Source of the DNA: Streptococcus respiraculi
GTDB lineage: Bacteria; Bacillota; Bacilli; Lactobacillales; Streptococcaceae
Assembly: GCF_003595525.1 (NCBI RefSeq)
Contig: NZ_CP022680.1
Coordinates: 1,142,001 to 1,206,000, forward strand
Direction of reading: 5' to 3'
DNA: 64,000 nucleotides
Shown: piece after piece, positions 48,236 through 56,466 of the stretch
Layout of the letters: every line of letters begins with the position of its first letter
Numbering within the stretch: position 1 is the first letter of the stretch
Translations under genes and position numbers: made by a program
Notes under the pieces: generated by a model
Databases searched by the model: none
What the model saw: the letters and a program-made list of their open reading frames with translations, nothing else
Told to the model about the DNA's origin: nothing

Positions 48236-49567
48236 ATGACTAGTAAATCAAAGAGATTATTTCAAGAATCAAAATATAATATTTATGAGAGAATAGATAA
48301 CTTAGAGCCGATAGAGTTCATGAACCAAGATTTAAAAAAGGTAATGAGATATACCTTTTCGGAACCATCAAAAATAATGGGAATAGATTATCTAGCCGAT
48401 AAACGATTTTCATTCTATAACTATAAGTATAGTTCGAATCTTATCGAAAGAGTATTTCATTTCAATAAGATAGACAACAGATTTATAGATGTTACTAGTG
48501 AAAAATATGATATGAATGTAAATTCGGGTTTTATGACCGCGACATTTTGTTATATCATATTGGAGTTACTCGAAGATAAGCAATTATTAAATACAAATTT
48601 TGAAATAAATTTGGTAAATAATGCGAAGGTTAGGATAAATGGGGAATTAACACCTTGCCCGACAGTGTATAATAAGTTGCTAGATGATAGTGATGAAAAA
48701 GACAATAAAAATCTTTTTAGGGGATTTTTAGTTGAGAATCGCAATGAGGATATTAATTATTATCGTTCTGTTTTAGCAACGACAGATATTAGTATTGAAA
48801 GAGATATTTTGGCCAGTCAATTTAACTATGAATCCTGTTCAGAATCCGATATTGAGTCTATTTTTGAAAAAAGATTACTTCATGCAAAGGAAACATCGGT
48901 AATTAAGCCGTTTTGTATACCAAATGGATACGCTAAGTTAAAAGAAGATATAATTTTGAACGATGAGGTAGTGTTAGAAAATGATTTCAGTTTTTATCAT
49001 CATAGTGAGGATGAAATTGTAAAATTCGCTTTAGAGAACAGAGAGAATATTAAGTTACATATTGATTCGATGTCAGATCTGTATCTTGATGAATATCCAG
49101 CACCCAATTTATTAAGGCGTGTATTTATGGTTTCTACAAATGGACAACATCGTAGATTGGTATTTGAATGTTTAGGTTTAGAACGAATTAGGGCTCGAAT
49201 TCAATTTATAAAAGATAAACAAAGATCTTGGAAATACTATTTTCGTAAACAAAATATACCAATGAATATGGTTATTGAATGGCTTGTTTCAAAGGGGAGA
49301 ATAGAAAAAATTGAACCTCTTGATAGCAAGACAATTTTAATTAAAGATTCATCACAATTGATCCCATGGATTTTACCTGATTCTGAAATTAGTAGTTTTT
49401 CAAAAATTCGTAAAGATATATTAAAGAGACTTCAGTTAATTGAAAAATCCTTTGGATCTCAAGATTTTGCATATGGTTTTATAAGGCAGTCGGGCTTTTT
49501 ATGGTATCTTGATGTACATAGAGTTTACTTGATGAACATTTTGCGTAAATTCCGTTCCAAAGTATAA
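48236..49567 (+). CDS. Unknown 443-aa protein with a DGQHR/ParB-like segment
   Basis: I do not recognise this protein. It is soluble, AT-rich in codon use and lacks membrane segments. Residues about 300-325 read STNGQHRRLVFECLGLERIR, which resembles the DGxHR...LG...I pattern of ParB/DndB-type folds; this match is weak. ATG 48236 has TGGAG 8 nt upstream. It stands alone between the chromosome-like block and decayed genes, so lateral transfer is likely. GAGGCTGGGACAAAAA, a common streptococcal intergenic repeat, lies before it near 48189. Confidence 0.55.
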   Translation: MTSKSKRLFQESKYNIYERIDNLEPIEFMNQDLKKVMRYTFSEPSKIMGIDYLADKRFSFYNYKYSSNLIERVFHFNKIDNRFIDVTSEKYDMNVNSGFMTATFCYIILELLEDKQLLNTNFEINLVNNAKVRINGELTPCPTVYNKLLDDSDEKDNKNLFRGFLVENRNEDINYYRSVLATTDISIERDILASQFNYESCSESDIESIFEKRLLHAKETSVIKPFCIPNGYAKLKEDIILNDEVVLENDFSFYHHSEDEIVKFALENRENIKLHIDSMSDLYLDEYPAPNLLRRVFMVSTNGQHRRLVFECLGLERIRARIQFIKDKQRSWKYYFRKQNIPMNMVIEWLVSKGRIEKIEPLDSKTILIKDSSQLIPWILPDSEISSFSKIRKDILKRLQLIEKSFGSQDFAYGFIRQSGFLWYLDVHRVYLMNILRKFRSKV

Positions 49568-50024
49568 TCTCAAAATATTTCCCTCACTCTTTCGTCTCTT
49601 AGTATAGACAAAAGCTATCACCACACGTGGAGGCTCTAGTATTGATGATACGCACCTAATCCGACGAGAGTATCGAGTCGTAGGTACCACAGGCATTAGT
49701 TTTCCTTAGCCAATCGCTTCGCTCTTGGAGGAAAACTGAATAGGTGTTATGCCAGGAATTCCTAAGAAGCTGACCGAAGGGAAGGTTGATTAGTGAATTC
49801 TACGGTCAAGAGAAGGTGAGTAAAGTAGCTCTGAAAGGCTTGAAATCAATGGGTTCTTGAGTTTTATGCTTATTTTTTTTAGGTGTTGAAAATTTTGGAA
49901 TTAATGTTCAAAAATATCTTTCAAATACTTGCTTGTAGCAACGCTATGAATATTATAAAAGGGTCGTGTCAACGGTATGGATGGCAAAGATTAAAATAAA
50001 ATAGAATTAAAAAGATAAAATAAA
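49568..50024. other. Gap with a strong hairpin
   Basis: No supported gene in about 450 nt. AGTTTTCCT (49698-49706) pairs with AGGAAAACT (49729-49737), with CCAA/TTGG further inside. A copy of a short sequence (GTCAACGG...ATAAA..TAGAATT, 49968-50010) recurs before the HIT gene. Confidence 0.4.
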
Positions 50025-50777
50025 ATGTCAGAAAAAGAAAGTTTATGAAATATTACGTACCCCTATCATTTGTGATAATAATGCTAAAAAAATTTATATT
50101 CAAAACAATGTTATATATAGTCCACAGTTATATAATAGAAGTTTAGATGAAGACATGTCAGATTTTAGTGTGGGATTTTATGAAATAGTATATAAAGATA
50201 TTTTAGAGGGAATTGGTAAAAAATTCTAAACAAAGACGGAACATATATAAATAAGAATTATATGGGAGACACTATACATTCATTTAATTCTTTAGCGAAT
50301 GTAATTTTGGGTGACAAATCAAAAAACAATCGAAGTCCAATAGGAGAATGGCCTAGAGAATTAATTGATTATCATTCAAAATATCATTGTTTAGCTAATT
50401 TTTGGATTATTCCTATGTGTCATGGAAGAAAAAGTGCAAAGCTCAGTTTGTACGATTCTTTAGACTATTATTTGAAAAAAGTAAAAAATTATTATTCAGA
50501 AGAAGTGAAGTTAAGTTTTATAGAATCACAAGAATATTTTGAAAAATTTACATGGGAATCTTTTTTAGAGTTCCATTGTATGTCAGAGTATGAAATGATT
50601 GATGATCCATTATATATATACAAAAAAAGGGATAATAAAGGTAGTCTTGATGAAATAGAAAGAATATACGACTTTTGGGAAAATAGGACTAGTCAAATAG
50701 TAAAAAAATATAATAATGAACTTTATGAATACTTTAATTGTCTAGGATTAATAAATGAAGGTGAAACTACAAACTAA
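50025..50777 (+). pseudogene. Broken DUF6994-like gene
   Basis: Two pieces of one protein in different frames. The first (VYEILRTPIICDNNAKKIYI and on to EIVYKDILEGIGKK) runs from about 50037 to 50229, without a usable start codon. The second (from ILNKDGTYINKNYMGDTIHS to GLINEGETTN) runs to 50777, with a frameshift near 50222-50232. GDTIHSFNS and YHCLANFWIIPMCHGRK recall DUF6994 proteins, often found near toxin modules. The assignment is by eye. Confidence 0.55.
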
Positions 50778-51093
50778 TGGTTATTACTTTGCTAAGTTGC
50801 TGTAAAAAATAGTTAGGATTACAATAAATCTAGATTATATCTGTCTGATATTTTTTTACGAGATTATCCAACTATTGTGAAAAATTTATAAATATGTTCC
50901 ACATGTATACAAGAAAGATTACTTGACATACTTATTAAGCAATTGTTTCATGTGAGGGTATATATGTTTGCTAGAGAAAAATAACTAATCCTTGTATAAA
51001 TGTCGCGTCACCACTTTAGATATTTGCTAGGTTGAGTCAACGGCATATATGGGGAAGGCTTAATATAAATTAGAATTTGTAGAGGTGAATAGT
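50778..51093. other. AT-rich gap before the HIT gene
   Basis: No ORF is seen. The last 60 nt (51037-51079) resemble 49968-50010, before the broken DUF6994-like gene. Confidence 0.4.
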
Positions 51094-51555
51094 ATGTGCT
51101 TAATTTGTGAGAGAATTGAAATGATTAAAAATGGAGAAAATCCATTTTTTGTAATGGAATTAGAAACTGGTTATGTTGTATTAGGTGACAATCAACATTT
51201 TAAGGGATATACAATTTTTTTGTGTAAGCAACATAAGACAGAACTTTTTGAGTTAGAAAATAATTTTAAATCGAAATTCTTAGAAGAGATGTCATTGGTA
51301 GGGGAAGCTGTTTATAAAGCTTTTAATGCTGAAAAAATTAACTATGAACTTCTTGGTAACGGAGATTCACATCTACATTGGCATTTGTTTCCAAGGGTAG
51401 CTGGTGATATAGAAAACTATGGTAATAAAGGAAAGGGTCCAGTTTGGTGGTATCCTATGGAATTAATGTATAGTGATTCTAATCGCCCATCAAAAACTGA
51501 GTTAAGTGCACTTAAAGACAAGTTGATAACTGAGTTAAATAAAATAGTTATTTAA
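51094..51555 (+). CDS. HIT family nucleotide hydrolase
   Basis: A 153-aa protein. The HIT active site is seen in GDSHLHWHLFPR (His-x-His-x-His), with N-terminal MCLICERIE that could bind zinc with its two Cys. Such proteins hydrolyse or transfer nucleotidyl groups (Ap4A, AMP-lysine and similar). It resembles the HIT copies found in accessory regions rather than the housekeeping one. ATG 51094 follows GAGGTGA. Confidence 0.85.
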   Translation: MCLICERIEMIKNGENPFFVMELETGYVVLGDNQHFKGYTIFLCKQHKTELFELENNFKSKFLEEMSLVGEAVYKAFNAEKINYELLGNGDSHLHWHLFPRVAGDIENYGNKGKGPVWWYPMELMYSDSNRPSKTELSALKDKLITELNKIVI

Positions 51556-51769
51556 TAATAAATCCCAGTTAATCTGTCTTATACTTTTTAACAATAGCTT
51601 CTATCTATCGTTAAAAGGTTCATGGATATGTTTCCATATACGAACAGGTCAACAAGACATGCTTAGTGTTCACACGTTCCATGTTGAGGCGGTAAGTTTG
51701 CTAATCAAGGAGAGAAACAACAACGAATAGCATTTACTTCCACCCATGCGATAGCTGTCCAAGAGCTAG
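51556..51769. other. Degenerate gap before the toxin fragment
   Basis: No complete ORF; probably decayed upstream toxin-gene sequence. Confidence 0.3.
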
Positions 51770-52576
51770 GAGCATGACGACGTAGCGATTGGAAAAGGTG
51801 CAGGTCTAGGTGCCGTTACTGGTTTTGTCGGTGGCTCGCTTGTGGGAACTGGAGCGAGCGTTGCGACCCATGTCACCCGAAACATCAGCAATCAGGTCGT
51901 TCGCCAAGTGACGAGAGTTGGAATCCAAGCAGGTGTCGATACAGCGATTGATACGGGTCTGGATGTGGCCGCTGGCAACAAGGTAACAGGCCAAACACTT
52001 GCGATGAACTTTGGCTATAACCTCTTTACGAATGGTCTGGGTAGTGTCTCTACGAAGCAAGCACCGAAGTCCGATGTCACAAGAACTAAACCAATGACGG
52101 GTGAAGTTCTGGATGCGGGCTATGTTCACAATAGACCTGTGAAAGATGTAACGCCGACCAAGTCCTCCTCACAAAAATTAATTGGTGGATCAGATCCTAT
52201 ATTAGCGTTACCTGAACCTAAACAACAATTAGCTCTACCTATGCCTAATGATATTGTGACAATTCAAGTATCAAAAAGTAAATATCCTCAATCTGCTCAA
52301 CATATTCAAAATGCTCGTGCTAGCGGACACCCTTCTATATTGACGATTAATCGTTCAGGTGTAAAAACAAATCGTAGGCAGTCATTAAAGGGGATTGATA
52401 AAGTCCCTGGTATGGACTTAGATGAGTATCCACCTGCTATGTTTTCGGAAGGTGGGGCTGGAGCAAGTGTGAGAGCGATTAATAGTTCAGATAATAGAGG
52501 TTCTAGTTTTTCAATGGTACCTCAACTTAGACCATTCGATGACGGAACTAAGGTGTTTATTAATATTACAGATTAG
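51770..52576 (+). pseudogene. C-terminal tip of a polymorphic toxin with NucA/NucB DNase domain
   Basis: The frame is open from 51770 but has no proper start. Early residues (GAGLGAVTGFVGGSLVGTGA) are the Gly/Ala/Val-rich linker before toxin tips. A TNG/QTLAMNFG segment follows. The last 85 residues match the NucA/NucB nuclease family: SKSKYPQSAQHIQNARASGH, PGMDLDEYPPAMFSEGG, GASVRAINSSDNRGSSF. The delivery domain (LXG, Rhs or similar) is missing, so it is an orphan tip left by recombination. An immunity-type gene follows 12 nt later. Confidence 0.75.
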
Positions 52577-52587
52577 ATAGGATAAGT

Positions 52588-53176
52588 ATGCTGAAAGATA
52601 TATTAAAAAGTTTTAATAAAAGCAATAATGTTATTGATTATAGGGTAGAAGATATAGAGTGCTTAGATAATGATACGAGTAAAAATGCTTTGGGTGTTAG
52701 TGATATCACTAATCACTTTCAATATATTATAGTAAATAAATATTTGAAAATTTTAGGAAACGATAAAAAATTTGGTATTAATTGGGCGAATAATATATAT
52801 AGAACAAATTATAATAGTGATTCATTACTTGTTGCCTACGATATATTTGGTGGTTTATTTATCATAAAAGATTATCAGGTAAGTGATGGAAAAATCTGGT
52901 ATTTTGCACCTGATACTATGACATGGGAAAATCTAGAAGTTTACATATAAAGATTTTATTAAATGGGTCTGCACCGAGGATTTTTCTCTATTTTATTTAG
53001 ATTTTCCGATTAAATATATAAAAGATCATCCTGTTCAAATGGAGGAAGATAGTGTTTTACTAATATATCCTCATCTATGGAGTGAGGAATATAAAAGTGG
53101 TACTCCGACTATAAACGTGATTTCTTTCAGAGAATTGTTTGAATTAAATCAAGATATTTATAGACAATTAAATTAG
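52588..53176 (+). pseudogene. DUF2625-like immunity gene, frameshifted
   Basis: The first frame gives 120 aa (52588-52950) ending LEVYI. LLVAYDIFGGLFII and GKIWYFAPDTMTWENLEV match DUF2625-type proteins. The expected C-terminal part continues in another frame to 53176 (YKDFIKWVCTEDFSLFYLDF and VISFRELFELNQDIYRQLN). One indel near 52943 separates the two. It lies directly after the NucA/NucB tip and would be its immunity protein. Confidence 0.65.
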
Positions 53177-53288
53177 ATAGTTTTTGAGTTCTAAATTGGA
53201 CCAATAGTAAGCCATAGAGATGAATAAATTTAAGAGATTAGTTTGAATACTATGCTTTAGGAAAAAATTTCTTCGGCACAAGCACTGG

Positions 53289-53570
53289 CTAAGGCTTGCC
53301 GTCAGCAGCATATTCTAGATGAATATACCCATTGACAAGGAGTTTGGGGAAGTTGTACTGCCCCCAAAAAGTTAGACAAATTATTTTAAATAAAGGATTT
53401 AGTTCTGTATTGTATAGAGCTAAGTCCTTTTGGTTTTTCTTAATGCGTTTGTGATTGTAGTAAAAAATATAATTAGTGATTGCTCGTTCAAGCTGTCCTA
53501 GTGATTTTAAGGTCTTTTCATAGCCATAAAGCATCTCAGTCTGAAGAATACTAAAGAAGGATTCCATCAT
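53289..53570 (-). pseudogene. IS3-family orfB C-terminal remnant
   Basis: Carries MESFFSILQTEMLYGYEKTL and NYIFYYNHKRIKKNQKDLAL, the third acidic catalytic region of IS3 transposases. The upstream part of orfB is broken into other frames up to about 54200. Confidence 0.7.
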
Positions 53571-54735
53571 GCCATTTTCAGGGGTGGCATAGAGGGACGA
53601 ATGCCTTTAGATTCCAGAAAGTGATGATAAGACTAGTTTTTGATATTGCTAGTCTTGGTTGCTCTAAAGAATGGTTCCTGCATAATGGTCAGCTGGAAAA
53701 GCCTATCAAGCATAGTTTGACCTAATTCAGATTAGGTGAGCGAGACAAAATAAACTTAATAATTTCACTATTGAAGCCATCCATAACAGGGGATAAATAA
53801 ACGTTCCCCTCTGGTAAAGAAAATACCGTCACATCTGTGTAGCACTTCTCATAGGGTTTAGTTTCCTCAAACTGACGTTGAATCAGATTGTCAGCCTTCT
53901 TACCGACTCACCCTTGTAAGAAGAATACTTGCGTTTTCGACGAATACGAGCAGTCAGGCCTATCTCTTTCATCAAGCGCTGTACCTTTTTAAAAAACACG
54001 ATTGTGAAGCTCCAAGTAAATACGACGGTAACCATAGTCTCCTTTGTGCTCCTCATAAATAGCCTTGATTTCAGCTTTCAGTTCCTTATCCTTATCGTCT
54101 CTCACAAGTTGCTTCATTTGATAATAGTAGGTGACACGGACTAATTGAGCTGTTGTTAGAAGTATATTTAGTTAAAATCCTCCATCAACCATTTCTCTAA
54201 TTATTTCTGCCTTTCTTGCGCTAAGGCTTCGTCACTCAGGCGCAGTTCACTCAACTTTTGTAGGTAGGCATTCTCCGTTCTCAGGCGCTCATTTTCTTTC
54301 TGAAGTCGCTCCAATTCTATCATCTCTTCCCAAGTCCTCTTTGGTTTTCTCCTTCTAGCCTTCTCAAGGATACTGATACTATACCCGTTTTTCTTGAATT
54401 GCGCTATCCAATTGGGAAGCAGTCCTATATTCGAAAACGCATAAGCAAGAGAGATTGATAGTTGAGATTGACCTTCAAGAAGAACTTTATTCATTATTTC
54501 CTGTTTTAGTTCTAGGGAATAATAGGTATTTCTCCCTTTTCTAGCTGCCTCAATTGCCATATCTATCCATGAGTTTCACTATGTATTTGTGATGGGAAAC
54601 TCTAATATTGTAGATCTGACCAATCTGAGACCATGACATTCTATTTTTTCTCAAGTCATATATCTTTAGTCTATCTTTGTAACTTAATTTCATCGAAAAA
54701 GCACCCTATTTGTTATGTTTTCTGTCTAACAAATG
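53354..54735 (-). mobile_element. Decayed IS3-family element (IS861/IS150-like), minus strand
   Basis: The left end reads TGTACTGCCCCCAAAAAGTT, and GTCTAAC at 54724-54730 marks a worn right end. Between them are pieces of orfA (54201-54560, with LERLQKENERLRTENAYLQK) and of orfB, including the C-terminal SFFSILQTEMLYGYEKTL (53289-53570). Several frameshifts and stops interrupt orfB, so it is inactive. Confidence 0.75.
54201..54560 (-). pseudogene. IS3-family orfA remnant
   Basis: 119 aa with the helix-turn-helix and leucine-zipper-like end of IS150-type OrfA (RRKPKRTWEEMIELERLQKE). The N-terminus lacks the usual first HTH, which suggests truncation or frameshift. Confidence 0.6.
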
Positions 54736-55483
54736 GTTATGGTTTTGAGTCTATAGCAAAAATCTTAAATGAATACGATATACTAGGTTGAACTGGTAAA
54801 GCCAACTTGTATCCAAGCGCAATCCAAAAAATATTTTAAAATGAGAAGTATAAGGGAATGCCTTATTACAAAAGACCTATACTGTAGATTTCTTGGCAAA
54901 GAAACGTATTGAGAATGAGGGACAGGTTAATCAATATTATGTTTCTGAGAACCATAAAGCTATTATTGATAAGGAGATGTGGGAACTAGTTCAGTTGGAG
55001 TTTGTAAGGAGAAAAGCATTCCGTGATGAGCACCACTTGAACTTTTATGTCATGCAAAATGAAGACAATCCGTTTGCCACCAAAGTATTTTGTGCAGAAT
55101 GTGATTCAGCATTTGGTCGCAAAATTGGATGACAAGTCGAGGGAAGTTTAAGAACTGGCAATGTAATAATAGCTATAAGGTCAAAGGGACAGATAGGGTA
55201 TATGAATCGTCATATCGATGAGGAAACACTTGAAAAAGCGGTAGTAATGGCATTAGGACTACTCAGTGATAATGTTGACACGTTGCATGGCAAGTGGAAT
55301 AAGATTCTGGAAGAAAATTGTCCACTAGAAAAGTATTATAGTGTGAAGTTGGCTGAAATGATAAACAAGCCTTCCTGGGAATTCAATTCGTATGGGATGT
55401 GTCAGGTGGTGGATAGTATTACAATTTCAGAAGCTGGGCAGATAAGTGTAAAATTCTTAGAGGGGACTGAGGTAGACTTGTAA
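54731..55483 (+). pseudogene. Remnant of a large serine recombinase
   Basis: The region begins exactly where the decayed IS ends (NGYGFESIAKILNEYDILG, stop). It continues with in-frame stops and frameshifts through KTYTVDFLAKKRIENEGQVN (54893-55132) and NRHIDEETLEKAVVMALGLL (55202-55483). These match the recombinase, zinc-ribbon and C-terminal parts of phage/ICE integrases; the catalytic domain is gone. It is evidence of an older integrated element here. Confidence 0.75.
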
Positions 55484-55486
55484 GTG

Positions 55487-55515
55487 ACTGTGACCGAAAG
55501 GTTGCAGTTTTTTTT
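55487..55515 (+). terminator. Intrinsic terminator
   Basis: ACTGTGACC (55487-55495) pairs with GGTTGCAGT (55500-55508) across a GAAA loop, then a run of T. Confidence 0.75.
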
Positions 55516-55524
55516 GGTTTTAGT

Positions 55525-55532
55525 GGTATAAT
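55525..55532 (+). promoter_or_regulatory. Extended -10 promoter of the HNH gene
   Basis: TGGTATAAT (TATAAT at 55527-55532), 36 nt before the ATG of the HNH gene. Confidence 0.5.
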
Positions 55533-55567
55533 AAAACTAATTTATTGAATGATAAAAGGATATTTCT

Positions 55568-56209
55568 ATGAATACATACGTTACAAATCTTGGTTTGAAC
55601 AAAGTTTTTGATAAGTTTATTATCAATGATATACAGAAGAAGGTTGGTGTTAGCATCACGACTAGCTCAGATGAAACTGTAGAATGCCTAATCAAGTATG
55701 TTCTTAAGCATTTCAATATAAATGATTCCTATGTTACTCCCAAGATTTCTAATTTTTATCGTAAACATAAAAAATTTACTCGCTTTATTTTAGTAACAAT
55801 TTCGCTAGTATATTCACCTAATAGCATAAAGGAAATGATAGAAAAGTATGAATTTAATGAAGCGTTAAAATGGGAAATTGAACATATCGTACCTCAAAAT
55901 CAAAATTATAATAAATTTAATTCTAAAAATTCTAGACTAAAAAATCGCATTGGAAATCTTGGATTGTTGTCAAATGATACCAATGTAAAAATAAGTAATC
56001 AATCTTTTTACAAGAAATGTAGGGGTCTTTCTGCTAAGGAAAAAGAGTTGAAGGTTAATGAAGTTTTTCAAATTACCAAGAATAACTTCTCTAAAGCTGA
56101 CATTATTGAACGTGAAAAGTGTATGAATAACTATATATTTGAAATCTTTTTTAAAGATAACGGTTCATTATTGAGGGAAAAATTTAGAGAATACTTCGCA
56201 GATTGTTAG
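55568..56209 (+). CDS. HNH nuclease-like protein, DUF1524 type
   Basis: A 213-aa protein. WEIEHIVPQNQNYNKFN and NRIGNLGLLSNDTNVKISNQ are the core of the DUF1524/GmrSD C-terminal HNH domain (His-x-x-Pro and a conserved Asn). The GmrS-like DUF262 domain is missing, so it is either a stand-alone nuclease or the cut-down end of a type IV restriction enzyme. It lies next to a restriction-modification locus, which suggests a defence role. ATG follows AAAAGGA. Confidence 0.7.
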   Translation: MNTYVTNLGLNKVFDKFIINDIQKKVGVSITTSSDETVECLIKYVLKHFNINDSYVTPKISNFYRKHKKFTRFILVTISLVYSPNSIKEMIEKYEFNEALKWEIEHIVPQNQNYNKFNSKNSRLKNRIGNLGLLSNDTNVKISNQSFYKKCRGLSAKEKELKVNEVFQITKNNFSKADIIEREKCMNNYIFEIFFKDNGSLLREKFREYFADC

Positions 56210-56318
56210 AGAGCATTGCTGTTGAAAACAAATTGGTTCTATTAATGATGTGGTCACCTATTAACAACAACTCGATAATTTAGATTGCTGTTAGTTATTG
56301 AATAGGAAGTAGGGGGAA

Positions 56319-56450
56319 ATGGATTATTTATCTGAGAATCAAGAAAAACAATTCTGTGAAATATTAACTGAAAGTTTTGGGTATCCTCCATTTAATAATC
56401 CCAATTTTAATAGGAATAAAATAAGAAAATACGATATAATTAACTTATAA
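56319..56450 (+). CDS. Short 43-aa ORF, probably a gene remnant
   Basis: MDYLSENQEKQFCEILTESF and ending KYDIINL, preceded by AGGGGG. It has a translation signal but looks like the truncated start of a longer protein. Its end overlaps the promoter region (TATAAT-like) of the restriction gene. Confidence 0.35.
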   Translation: MDYLSENQEKQFCEILTESFGYPPFNNPNFNRNKIRKYDIINL

Positions 56451-56466
56451 AAAATAAGGAGCGACT

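Noticed and set aside
53929..54144. Plus-strand 71-aa ORF inside the decayed IS
   Set aside because: It is antisense to the orfB remnant, without a ribosome binding site.
55136..55141. A third GTCGAG, preceded by CAA as in attR
   Set aside because: It lies in the coding remnant of the old recombinase (a Ser-Arg-Gly-Lys region) and has no rlmD-like flanks, so it is not an attachment site of this ICE.
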